Positions 15,920 to 23,589 of a DNA stretch of 28,221 nucleotides are shown here, piece by piece (positions within the stretch are counted from its first letter, which is position 1; each line of letters begins with the position of its first letter). Both the position numbers and the translations under genes were made by a program. This DNA is from JAKZSU01 sp047517485 (lineage in GTDB: Bacteria; Pseudomonadota; Alphaproteobacteria; UBA7887). Location: positions 1 to 28,221 of the forward strand of contig JAKZSU010000175.1 in assembly GCA_047517485.1 (NCBI GenBank), read 5' to 3'. The notes below the pieces were generated by a model, which made no database searches, had not been told where the DNA came from, and saw nothing but the letters and a program-made list of their open reading frames with translations.

Positions 15920-16900
15920 ATGCAAAAGTTCACAATATTCTCGATCGCGGTGCTCGCCGCCGCTTTCGCTACGACAGCGCATGCCGCCGAAACCTTGAGC
16001 GCGACCACCATGTTGCCGCGCACGGTCACTTATACCGACAGCTTCATGGCCTTTGTCGACGCGGTCAACAACGATCCCGCGGGCGAAGTCACCATCCAGT
16101 TCGTCGGCGGGCCGGAGGCGATCCCCACCTCCGAGCAACCCGAGGCGGTGCGCAATGGCGTGGTCGATATGGTCTACGGGCCGGCGACCTATTATCTCGG
16201 CATGGTGCCCGAAGTCGATGCGCTGTTGGGCAGCAATCTCGGCCCCGAGACGCTGCGCGCCAATGGCGGCATCGCGCTGCTCGACGGTATTCATCAATCC
16301 CGGCTGAACGCCAAATTGCTCGCCCACCCCGATGCCGGCCACGGTTTTCATATCTATCTCACCGAGCAACCGTCGATCGACGCGCGCGGCATGCCCGATC
16401 TCTCGGGACAACGGATCCGCGGCGCGCAGCTGTATCGCGAGTTCTTCCGGAGCCTCGGCGCCACCTATGTCGCGATCAAGGTGCCCGAGGTCTACACCGC
16501 GCTCGAACGCGGCACCGTCTCCGGTGTCGGGTGGCCGTCGGTCGGGATTATGGATCTGTCGTGGGACAAATTTTTGCGCTATCGCATCGATCCGGCGTAT
16601 TTCCAGACCGATCTGGTGATCCTGGTCAATCTCGACCGCTGGCACGCGCTCGGCGATGCGGCGAAAGCGGTTCTGACCCGGCTGGCGATCGCGCACGAGA
16701 TTGCTTCCGCCGCGGCATTCCAGGCTCGCGAGATCGAGGAAGTCGCCGAAATGCGCCGGCGCGGAATCGAAATGGTGGCCCTCGACGCGAGCGCCGGGAC
16801 CACCTACAGCGCCTTCGCGATCGAGACCGCTTGGGCCCGGCTCAAGGATCGCGACAATACCCATTACGACGCCTTGCGCGCGACATTTTATAAGCAATAG
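15920..16900 (+). CDS. TRAP transporter substrate-binding protein, DctP-like
   Basis: A 326-residue periplasmic binding protein. MQKFTIFSIAVLAAAFATTAHA is a clear Sec signal peptide of 22 residues with an AHA cleavage site. The mature protein shows the DctP pattern: LSGQRIRGAQLYREFFRSLGA, whose Arg normally binds the ligand carboxylate, then VPEVYTALERGTVSGVGWP. The ligand is probably an organic acid. No DctQ/DctM membrane genes lie near it. ATG 15920 follows GGGAGG. It heads the rightward operon with an aldolase, NTF2-like protein, CoA-transferase and crotonase. Confidence 0.88.
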   Translation: MQKFTIFSIAVLAAAFATTAHAAETLSATTMLPRTVTYTDSFMAFVDAVNNDPAGEVTIQFVGGPEAIPTSEQPEAVRNGVVDMVYGPATYYLGMVPEVDALLGSNLGPETLRANGGIALLDGIHQSRLNAKLLAHPDAGHGFHIYLTEQPSIDARGMPDLSGQRIRGAQLYREFFRSLGATYVAIKVPEVYTALERGTVSGVGWPSVGIMDLSWDKFLRYRIDPAYFQTDLVILVNLDRWHALGDAAKAVLTRLAIAHEIASAAAFQAREIEEVAEMRRRGIEMVALDASAGTTYSAFAIETAWARLKDRDNTHYDALRATFYKQ

Positions 16901-16909
16901 GGAACGTTC

Positions 16910-17683
16910 ATGCGCGACAATCCGGTCAAGGCGAAGCTCGCGGCGGGCGAGCGGGTCTACGGCACCATGATCTTCGAATTCGTCAGCCCCGGGTTGGCGA
17001 CCGTGCTCGCCAACGCGGGCGCCGATTTCGTCATGTACGATATGGAACACAGCGGCATCGACGACGCCGAAATCAAGCGCCAGATCGCCTATTGCCGGGG
17101 CCTCGATATCGTGCCGATGGCGCGACCGCCGGAAAAAACCTATGCGTCGACCGCGCGCCTGCTCGATCTCGGCATCATGGGGCTGATGTATCAGATGGTC
17201 GAATCGCGTGAGGAGGCCGAGGAAATCGCCTCCTGGGTGCGCTATCCGCCGGGTGGGGTGCGCGGCGCAATGTTTGGCGGTGCCCACGATGATTATGCCG
17301 GCGGCGATGTCGCGGCCAAGATGGCCACCGCCGACGACCGCACCCTGGCGATCGTGCTCATCGAGACCGCCAAGGGTGTCGAGAATATCGACGAAATTCT
17401 TGCCGTCCCCGGCATCGACATGGCGCATGTCGGCCATTTCGACCTGTCGCTGACCATGGGCATACCCGGGCAGTTCGACCATCCTGATTTTCAGGCCGCG
17501 ATCGACACCATCATCGCGGCGTGCAACAAGCACGGCAAGGTGGCGGGGCTGCTCGCGCCCGACGTCACCTGGGGCAAGGATTGGATCGATCGCGGCTTTC
17601 GCTTCGTATCCTATTCCTACGACATCGGTTTACTGGGTGGCGCGCTCGGCGAAGGCATCGCCGCCCTGCGCGAACACGGCTGA
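16910..17683 (+). CDS. HpcH/HpaI aldolase family protein
   Basis: A 257-residue class II (metal-dependent) aldolase of the HpcH/HpaI family, which cleaves 2-oxo-4-hydroxy acids to pyruvate and an aldehyde. The N-terminal YGTMIFEFVSPGLATVLANAGADFV and DMEHSGID (His about 47, expected catalytic base) are followed by metal ligands in IETAKGVENIDEIL (Glu) and GHFDLSLTMG (Asp). Length is normal. It starts 9 bp after the TRAP gene stop with an AGGGAA site. The actual hydroxy-oxo acid cannot be deduced. Confidence 0.9.
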   Translation: MRDNPVKAKLAAGERVYGTMIFEFVSPGLATVLANAGADFVMYDMEHSGIDDAEIKRQIAYCRGLDIVPMARPPEKTYASTARLLDLGIMGLMYQMVESREEAEEIASWVRYPPGGVRGAMFGGAHDDYAGGDVAAKMATADDRTLAIVLIETAKGVENIDEILAVPGIDMAHVGHFDLSLTMGIPGQFDHPDFQAAIDTIIAACNKHGKVAGLLAPDVTWGKDWIDRGFRFVSYSYDIGLLGGALGEGIAALREHG

Positions 17684-17701
17684 CGGCCACAGGAGGAAAC
17701 G

Positions 17702-18112
17702 ATGGACCAGACCTACAACGAAATCTCGCAAGCCCTGGCGCCGTATTTCGATGGTTTCTACCAAGGCGACGTCGAGACCCTGAAACGCATCTTCCACGCC
17801 AACGCGCATCTCTACAGTGCCAGCGACGGCCCGCTGCAGGACGATCCGATGGACGCGGTCTACGCCCGCGTCGCGGGCCGCACGCCGCCGGCGGCGAACC
17901 GGCAGAAACGCCTCGACAGCATTCTGTCGATCGACAAATCCGGGCCCGAGTCGGCGTTGGTCAAGGTGCAGATCGCGATCGGCGAGAAACTGTTCACCGA
18001 TTATCTCAGCCTGCTGCGCATCGATGGGCGCTGGCAGATCATTTCCAAGACCTACACTTATGTCCCGATCGAGCTCGAGGTCGAGGACGCGGCGTCCGAA
18101 GCCGCTGAATAA
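17702..18112 (+). CDS. NTF2-like / putative lumazine-binding protein
   Basis: A 136-residue protein of the SnoaL/NTF2-like cone fold, closest to the putative lumazine-binding subfamily. ISQALAPYFDGFYQGDVETLKRIFHANAHLYS is the typical first helix with the following strand; FTDYLSLLRIDGRWQIISKTYTY is the C-terminal sheet. Members may be isomerases, dehydratases or ligand binders; the reaction here is unknown. A perfect AGGAGG precedes the ATG, predicting high translation. It sits between the aldolase and CoA-transferase genes, so it may act on an intermediate of the same pathway. Confidence 0.82.
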   Translation: MDQTYNEISQALAPYFDGFYQGDVETLKRIFHANAHLYSASDGPLQDDPMDAVYARVAGRTPPAANRQKRLDSILSIDKSGPESALVKVQIAIGEKLFTDYLSLLRIDGRWQIISKTYTYVPIELEVEDAASEAAE

Positions 18113-18136
18113 GTTCGCCGCACGGAGATCGAAGTT

Positions 18137-19327
18137 ATGACCGAGACCCGCTTGCCGCTCGACGGCCTTGTCGTCCTCGATCTCACGCGGGCGCGCGCCG
18201 GGCCGACGGCGGCGCGCCATCTCGGCGACTGGGGCGCCGACGTGATCAAGATCGAGGCGCCCAGCGAGTCGAAGACCGAGGGTCTGGGCGGCGCGCGGCA
18301 CGGCCCGGATTTCCTCAATCTCCACCGCAACAAGCGGAGTATGACGCTCAATCTCAAGAGCGACGAGGGCCGCGAGATCTTTCTCAGCCTCGCCAAGACC
18401 GCCGACGTCATCGTCGAGAACTATCGCGCCGAAGTGAAGTTTCGCTTAGGCATCGACTATGAAACCGTGCGCGCGATCAATCCCCGGATCGTCTATGGCT
18501 CGATTTCGGGCTTCGGCCAGGATGGCCCCTATCGCGACCGCGCCGGGGTCGACCAGATCGCCCAGGGCATGGGCGGTTTGATGTCGATCACCGGCCTGCC
18601 GGGGCAGGGGCCGGTTCGCGTCGGTATCCCGATCGCCGATCTGTCGGCGGGCAATTACCTCGCCATGGGCATGCTGCTCGCGCTGCTCGAGCGCGAACGC
18701 TCGGGCGAGGGACAATGGGTGCATACCTCGCTACTCGAATCGCAGATCGCGATGCTCGATTTTCAAGCCGCGCGCTGGCTGATCGACAAGGATGTCGCGC
18801 CGCAAGCCGGCAACGATCATCCCACCGGCATTCCGATGGGGGTGTTTCCCACCTCGGACGGGGCGATCAACATCGCCGCCGCCGGACAGGTGCTGTGGCA
18901 ACGGCTTCTCGGTGTGATCGACGCGGCGGAGCTCGGCGAGGACGAACGGTTCGCGACCGCCGGCGTGCGCTCCGACAACCGCGGTGAACTCAATAAATTG
19001 TTGTCCGAGATCACCGTCACCCGAACCAGTGCCGAGTGGATCGAGGTCTTGAACGAGGCCGGGGTACCGTGTGGCCCGATAAATTCGATCGATCAGACCT
19101 TCGCCGATCCGCAAGTACAACACCTCGGCATCGCCTATCCGATGATCCACCCGACACTGGGCGAGCAGCGGATCGTCGGCCAGGCGGTGAACCTTACGCG
19201 AACCCGGCAGCCGCCGAAGGCGCGTCTTGCCACGCCCGATCTCGGTCAGCAAACCGACGAGGTGCTCGGCGCGCTCGGATTTGACGCCGTCGCGATCGAC
19301 GGATTAAAAGCGCGCGGCGTCATCTGA
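18137..19327 (+). CDS. CaiB/BaiF family CoA-transferase (class III)
   Basis: A 396-residue class III CoA-transferase that moves CoA between carboxylic acids through an aspartyl-CoA intermediate. The start LDGLVVLDLTRARAGPTAARHLGDWGADVIKIE is the family hallmark. NKRSMTLNLKS, VENYRAEVK and GSISGFGQDGPY are present. The catalytic Asp is at about 168 in GIPIADLSAG. Length is typical. It lies 24 bp after the NTF2-like gene. It probably activates the pathway acid to its CoA thioester for the downstream crotonase. Confidence 0.94.
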   Translation: MTETRLPLDGLVVLDLTRARAGPTAARHLGDWGADVIKIEAPSESKTEGLGGARHGPDFLNLHRNKRSMTLNLKSDEGREIFLSLAKTADVIVENYRAEVKFRLGIDYETVRAINPRIVYGSISGFGQDGPYRDRAGVDQIAQGMGGLMSITGLPGQGPVRVGIPIADLSAGNYLAMGMLLALLERERSGEGQWVHTSLLESQIAMLDFQAARWLIDKDVAPQAGNDHPTGIPMGVFPTSDGAINIAAAGQVLWQRLLGVIDAAELGEDERFATAGVRSDNRGELNKLLSEITVTRTSAEWIEVLNEAGVPCGPINSIDQTFADPQVQHLGIAYPMIHPTLGEQRIVGQAVNLTRTRQPPKARLATPDLGQQTDEVLGALGFDAVAIDGLKARGVI

Positions 19328-19341
19328 CGAATGAGAGAACC

Positions 19342-20154
19342 ATGAACCAGGTCACCGAAATCGCGCTCGATACGCCGAAGATGATCGCCCGCAAGGAAGG
19401 TCATATCGGCTGGATCGTCTTCAACAATCCCGAGCGCCGCAATGCTCTGTCGCTCGATATGTGGAGCGCGGTCGCCGATATTATGCAGCGTTACCGCGAC
19501 GACGACGAGGTTCGTGTCGCGGTGATGACCGGCGCCGGCGACAAGGCGTTCGTCTCCGGCGCCGATATATCCGAGTTCGAGAAGCACCGTGCCAGTGCCG
19601 AGGCGGAAGAGAACTATAATCGCGTCTCGACCAGGGCGCAGGCCGCGCTTGAGGCCTTCGACAAGCCGCTGGTGGCGATGATCCGCGGCTTTTGCATCGG
19701 CGGCGGTCTCGCGGTCGCGTTGCAGGCCGATATCCGAATTGCCGCCGAGGACTCGCAATACGCTATTCCCGCCGCGCGCCTCGGGCTAGGCTACGGTTTT
19801 GGCGGATTGAAGAAGCTCGTCCATTTGGTCGGGCCGGCGATGGCCAAGGAAATTCTTTTTACCGCGCGGCGATTCTCATCCGAGGAAGCGTTGCGCATGG
19901 GCCTGGTCAATCGCATCGTGCCGGGCGATGCGCTCGAGGACACGGTGCGCGAATTGGCCCAAACCATATCCGACAACGCGCCGCTCACCGTGCGCACCGC
20001 CAAGGCGACGATCAGCGAAACCTTGAAAGATCCGGCCGATCGCGACCTCGCGGAGATCGAGCGCATGGTCCGCCTCTGTTTCGACAGCGAGGACTATGCC
20101 GAGGGCCGCCGCGCGTTCATGGAAAAGCGCCGGCCGGAATTTAAGGGACGTTAG
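19342..20154 (+). CDS. Crotonase-family (enoyl-CoA hydratase-like) protein lacking both catalytic Glu
   Basis: A 270-residue crotonase-fold enzyme. The oxyanion-hole segments AFVSGADI (about 69-76) and GFCIGGGLAVAL (about 117-127) are present, so it should bind and polarise an acyl-CoA. The two hydratase glutamates are not: the first, normally in GGGCEL, is Ala124, and the second, normally in PE..LG, is Ala144 (IPAARLGLGYGFGG). A classic enoyl-CoA hydratase reaction is therefore doubtful; decarboxylase, isomerase or thioesterase-like chemistry is possible. It is the last gene of the CoA operon, 14 bp after the CoA-transferase. Confidence 0.9.
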   Translation: MNQVTEIALDTPKMIARKEGHIGWIVFNNPERRNALSLDMWSAVADIMQRYRDDDEVRVAVMTGAGDKAFVSGADISEFEKHRASAEAEENYNRVSTRAQAALEAFDKPLVAMIRGFCIGGGLAVALQADIRIAAEDSQYAIPAARLGLGYGFGGLKKLVHLVGPAMAKEILFTARRFSSEEALRMGLVNRIVPGDALEDTVRELAQTISDNAPLTVRTAKATISETLKDPADRDLAEIERMVRLCFDSEDYAEGRRAFMEKRRPEFKGR

Positions 20155-20912
20155 CGGACCTCGATCGCGGTGAAATCGCGCGCCGCGTAATATTCCGGAC
20201 GGGCATATGTCTCGCCGCGATTGTCGCATGGACTGACATTGATGTAGGCGATCGCCCGTCGCGTCGGCAGAATATTGACACTCGAGCCATGCACCAAATT
20301 GGCGTGCATGAAGAACACCGTGCCGGCCGCCCCGGTAATTGCTCGTGCACCGTTTTCTGAAACCAAGCGCGCCATGGCGCTGTCGGGAATGTCGTAGCGG
20401 TAACGCGCCACGGTCTGGTGATCGGGCACGCTGTCGTCGATCACTGCCTCGGAAATGATCCCGCCGCGATGCGAACGCGGGATGACCACGACCGGCGCAT
20501 TGCACGCATCCACGTCGTCCAAATGCACGCCGATGACCAGCCCGCGCGCCTCCGGAATGCCGTCGACCCGGTGATAGGTCGCGAAATCTTGGTGCCAGAC
20601 GACGATCGAGCCGCCGGTCTGTTTGACGTTGAGGCGAGACTGGTGGACGAAATACGGTGCGTCCAGGAGCGCGCGCGCGACTTCGATCACCGCCGGGTGA
20701 CGGGCCAGCGCGGCATAAGACGCCTCCCACAAATGCACGCCATAAATGACATGCGCCGCACCGCCGGGCTCGCGCGCGACCTCGGGGCCGGGTCGCGCGA
20801 TCAAACGTTCTATGCCGTCACCCAGCGCCGCGACTTCGGCGTCGTTGAGCGCGTTCGGCAGGATCAGATAACCCTGCTCGTGGAATTGTTCGATATCGCT
20901 TTGAATAACCAT
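20151..20912 (-). CDS. Phytanoyl-CoA dioxygenase family protein, EctD-like
   Basis: A 253-residue Fe(II)/2-oxoglutarate oxygenase. The iron triad is visible: His107 and Asp109 in WHQDFATYHRVDGIP, and the distal His208 in LVHGSSVN, followed by an Arg-containing block for 2-oxoglutarate. The first motif closely follows the ectoine hydroxylase signature FxWHSDFETWHxEDGxP, and the second recalls its HGSNxN block. The protein is shorter than typical EctD (about 300) and no ectABC genes are here, so a different small polar substrate is possible. It is convergent with the crotonase gene, sharing TTAG at their stops. Confidence 0.88.
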   Translation of the reverse strand: MVIQSDIEQFHEQGYLILPNALNDAEVAALGDGIERLIARPGPEVAREPGGAAHVIYGVHLWEASYAALARHPAVIEVARALLDAPYFVHQSRLNVKQTGGSIVVWHQDFATYHRVDGIPEARGLVIGVHLDDVDACNAPVVVIPRSHRGGIISEAVIDDSVPDHQTVARYRYDIPDSAMARLVSENGARAITGAAGTVFFMHANLVHGSSVNILPTRRAIAYINVSPCDNRGETYARPEYYAARDFTAIEVR

Positions 20913-21021
20913 GCCAGCACCCTAGCGCAATCTCTTGCTAAGTGGAATTGCGCTGGATTCGTTCTGAATTGGACCTAACTGGAGTGACTTGGGGACTATC
21001 GTGGTGTTCGTGGAGGCGAAT

Positions 21022-21588
21022 ATGCTTTGGCTAGTTGTTGGTTTGATATTGTGGATTGCCGTCCATCTCTCCCCGAGTCTTCTTCCGAGTATCCGCGCGG
21101 GGCTGGTCGGCAGTATTGGCGAGAAGCCGTACAAGGGCGTGTTCGCGATCGCCGTCGTCGGCGCCCTCGCGGTCATTGTCTATGGTTGGCAGCTCGCGGT
21201 GCCGGTCGATGTTTACCAGCCGCCGACCTGGGCGCTATCGGTCGCCGGTATCCTGATTCTTCTGGCGTCTGTCTTGTTCGTGTCGGGTCGGTTGCCAACC
21301 AACATTAAGCGGCTTCATCGCCACCCGCAACTGATCGGCGTGGCGTTCTGGTCGATCGCGCATTTGCTCGCCAACGGCGATAACCGTTCGCTGTTACTGT
21401 TCGGTGGCATGGGGGCGTGGGCGGTGGTCGAGATCGCCTCGATCAATCAACGCCAAGGCGAATGGCAGAAGCCCGACAAGGTCCCGCTCACCAGCGATAT
21501 CGTCACGGTCGTCGTCGGCGTCGCCTTATTCGCGGTCTTGCTGTTCGCCCATCCGTATCTGACCGGCATTCCCTTGATGCCGGGTTAG
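21022..21588 (+). CDS. NnrU family membrane protein
   Basis: A 188-residue integral membrane protein with about five or six hydrophobic segments, starting MLWLVVGLILWIAVHLSPSLLPS. The combination VHLSPSLLPS, then GEKPYKGVFA, HRHPQLIGVAFWSIAHLLANGD and the closing FAHPYLTG identify NnrU. NnrU was linked to nitrite/nitric oxide metabolism in denitrifiers, but the family is widespread and related to isoprenoid/terpenoid enzymes such as 15-cis-zeta-carotene isomerase; its role here is open. I choose ATG 21022 because GGAGG lies just upstream; a TTG at 20989 has no such site. Confidence 0.88.
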   Translation: MLWLVVGLILWIAVHLSPSLLPSIRAGLVGSIGEKPYKGVFAIAVVGALAVIVYGWQLAVPVDVYQPPTWALSVAGILILLASVLFVSGRLPTNIKRLHRHPQLIGVAFWSIAHLLANGDNRSLLLFGGMGAWAVVEIASINQRQGEWQKPDKVPLTSDIVTVVVGVALFAVLLFAHPYLTGIPLMPG

Positions 21589-22970
21589 AGAGCTTTGACG
21601 ATCTCCTCGACCATTTTCTTCGCGTCGCCAAACAGCATCATCGTGTTGTCGGCGTAGAACACCTCATTGTCGATTCCGGCATAGCCCGGCGACAGCGAGC
21701 GTTTGATGAACAGGACGGTTTTGGCTTTCTCGACGTCGAGGATCGGCATGCCGGCGATTGGACTCGCCGGATCGTTGCGCGCCGCCGGATTGGTCACGTC
21801 GTTGGCGCCGATCACCAGGGCCACGTCGGCGGTGGGGAAATCGGAGTTGATTTCCTCGAGCTCGAACACTTCCTCGTAGTCCACGTTGGCTTCCGCCAAT
21901 AGCACGTTCATGTGGCCCGGCATGCGCCCGGCAACCGGGTGAATGGCGTATTTTACCCTGACCCCGGCCGCCTTCAGCTCTTCGGCCATTTCGCGCACCG
22001 TGTGTTGCGCCTGGGCGACCGCCATGCCGTAGCCCGGGACGACGATTACCGATTCCGCGTTCGACATAATAAACGCCGCGTCCTCGGCGCTGCCCGATTT
22101 CACCGCCTTGTCGGTACGCGCCGTGGCGCTCGACTCGGCCTCGGCGCCGAAGCCACCGAGTATGACGCTGATGAACGAGCGGTTCATCGCCCGGCACATG
22201 ATGTAGCTCAGGATCGCGCCTGACGATCCCACCAGCGCACCGACGATAATCAACGCGGTGTTCTGCAGGGTGAAGCCGATTCCCGCCGCCGCCCACCCCG
22301 AATATGAATTGAGCATCGAGATCACCACCGGCATGTCGGCGCCGCCGATCGGGATAATGATCATCAAGCCGATCGCGAAAGCGAGCGCGGTCATCAACCA
22401 GAAATATGTCGTGTTCTCGGTCATCACGAAGGCGATCCCGAGCCCGACGATGGCCAGGCCGATCGCGAGATTGAGCATATGCTGGCCGGGGAAGACCACC
22501 GGCGCGCCGCTCATCAAGGCCTGCAACTTGGCAAACGCGATCACCGATCCGGTGAAGGTTATCGCGCCGATCACCACCCCTAGCGACATTTCGATGCGGC
22601 TCGCGGTCTTGATGAAGCCAACCGAGCCGATACCGAAGGCCTCCGGCGCGTACAGCGCCGCGGCGGCAACGAGGACCGCCGCCAGGCCGACCAGACTGTG
22701 AAACGCGGCGACGAGCTGCGGCATCGCGGTCATCTCGATGCGCAGGGCGATCACCGCGCCGATGCCGCCGCCAATAACCGTCGCCAGCACGATCCAGCCG
22801 TAGGCGCCGGCATCGAGGTGCAGCAGCGTAGTGCCGATCGCCAGCGCCATGCCGACGATACCGAATATATTGCCCGACCGTGCCGAGGTCGGCGACGACA
22901 GGCCCTTGAGCGCGAGGATGAAGCAGACGGCGGCTGCGAGATAGGCGATCGCCGATAGGTTGGCTGACAC
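21585..22970 (-). CDS. pntB: NAD(P) transhydrogenase subunit beta
   Basis: A 461-residue subunit of the proton-translocating transhydrogenase, which makes NADPH from NADH using the proton gradient at the inner membrane. The N-terminal part (about 1-280) has eight or nine membrane helices. The C-terminal domain III carries the NADP-binding pattern VVPGYGMAVAQAQH, then VKYAIHPVAGRMPGHMNVLLAEA and GANDVTNPAA. All is intact. It starts 15 bp after pntAB and is last in the pnt operon. Its TAA shares TTAG with the convergent nnrU stop. Confidence 0.96.
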   Translation of the reverse strand: MSANLSAIAYLAAAVCFILALKGLSSPTSARSGNIFGIVGMALAIGTTLLHLDAGAYGWIVLATVIGGGIGAVIALRIEMTAMPQLVAAFHSLVGLAAVLVAAAALYAPEAFGIGSVGFIKTASRIEMSLGVVIGAITFTGSVIAFAKLQALMSGAPVVFPGQHMLNLAIGLAIVGLGIAFVMTENTTYFWLMTALAFAIGLMIIIPIGGADMPVVISMLNSYSGWAAAGIGFTLQNTALIIVGALVGSSGAILSYIMCRAMNRSFISVILGGFGAEAESSATARTDKAVKSGSAEDAAFIMSNAESVIVVPGYGMAVAQAQHTVREMAEELKAAGVRVKYAIHPVAGRMPGHMNVLLAEANVDYEEVFELEEINSDFPTADVALVIGANDVTNPAARNDPASPIAGMPILDVEKAKTVLFIKRSLSPGYAGIDNEVFYADNTMMLFGDAKKMVEEIVKAL

Positions 22971-22985
22971 TGTTCGGTGCCCCCG

Positions 22986-23339
22986 CTATTTCTTTTTCTT
23001 GAACATCAGCAGCATGCGCTGGGTAACGATGAAGCCGCCAAAAATATTCACCGATGCGAGCAATACCGCGGCGAATCCGAGTGCCTTGGACAGGTTCATG
23101 CCGCCCTCGTCGATCAAGCCGGCCGCGGCAATTTGCTGCGCCATCGCGGACTCCTCGGCAAACCCCAACGCCTTGACCCCCATCGCCAACAGGGCGCCGA
23201 CGATAATGATGCCGGAGATCGCATTGGTGACCGACATCAGCGGCGTGTGGAGCGCCGGGGTGACGCTCCAAACCACGAAATAGCCGACGAATATCGCCAA
23301 AACGAAAACCGTCAAATCTTGTACGAACGGATCGATCAT
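22986..23339 (-). CDS. pntAB: NAD(P) transhydrogenase subunit alpha, part 2 (membrane)
   Basis: A 117-residue membrane subunit equal to the C-terminal membrane part of E. coli PntA. MIDPFVQDLTVFVLAIFVGYFVVWSVTPALHTPLMSVTNAISG (given in pieces in the family) and the last helices LGFAAVLLASVNIFGGFIVTQRML are characteristic; about three or four helices. Split pntAA/pntAB is normal in alphaproteobacteria. Its ribosome site GAGGGAGA survives, but the branched repeat at 23356-23625 now lies 17 bp upstream, separating it from pntAA. Confidence 0.94.
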   Translation of the reverse strand: MIDPFVQDLTVFVLAIFVGYFVVWSVTPALHTPLMSVTNAISGIIIVGALLAMGVKALGFAEESAMAQQIAAAGLIDEGGMNLSKALGFAAVLLASVNIFGGFIVTQRMLLMFKKKK

Positions 23340-23355
23340 CAGCCGTCTCCCTCGA

Positions 23356-23391
23356 CTAGTGGATGAAATCTAACAGATGGACCCCATACGA
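23356..23391. repeat. Left terminal inverted repeat
   Basis: Begins CTAGTGGATGAAATCTAACA and ends CCCATACGA. It pairs with 23590-23625 with a single A-C mismatch. Its outer edge is 17 bp from the pntAB start codon, directly upstream of that gene's ribosome site. Confidence 0.9.
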
Positions 23392-23485
23392 TCCGCATTC
23401 CCGGTTTCTCGATAGGAGAGCGCCCGCCGACGATGTGGGGGCATCGTCAAGGGCGCTCGACGCCGCGAGAAGCCGGGAATGCGGA
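23392..23485. repeat. Compound hairpin arm 1
   Basis: Three stacked stems: 20 bp (23392-23411 with 23466-23485, one G-T wobble at 23405/23472), then 8 bp (GAGCGCCC 23418-23425 with GGGCGCTC 23451-23458), then 7 bp (GACGATG 23429-23435 with CATCGTC 23442-23448), capped by a six-base loop TGGGGG. The internal loops are 6/7 and 3/2 nucleotides. Confidence 0.9.
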
Positions 23486-23494
23486 CCCTGTGGG

Positions 23495-23589
23495 CGGCTT
23501 ACCAGGCCCGCCGGCCGCGTTGCCCGATGCTTGTGATGTGCCGGCATCACCGCGCATCGGGCGCCTAACCGGGCGGGTCTGGTAAGCCG
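23495..23589. repeat. Compound hairpin arm 2
   Basis: Same plan as arm 1 with different sequence: 18 bp (23495-23512 with 23572-23589, one G-T wobble at 23506/23578), 9 bp (GCCCGATGC 23522-23530 with GCATCGGGC 23554-23562) and 6 bp (GTGATG 23533-23538 with CATCAC 23545-23550), capped by a six-base loop TGCCGG. The internal loops are 9/9 and 2/3 nucleotides. Confidence 0.9.

Noticed and set aside
15845..17533. A 562-residue open frame on the minus strand
   Set aside because: It is antisense to the TRAP receptor and aldolase genes, both with intact motifs and ribosome sites.
21664..23271. A 535-residue minus-strand frame overlapping pntB and pntAB
   Set aside because: It is in another frame of the same strand as pntB/pntAB, Arg-rich, and crosses the gap between two well-recognised membrane proteins.
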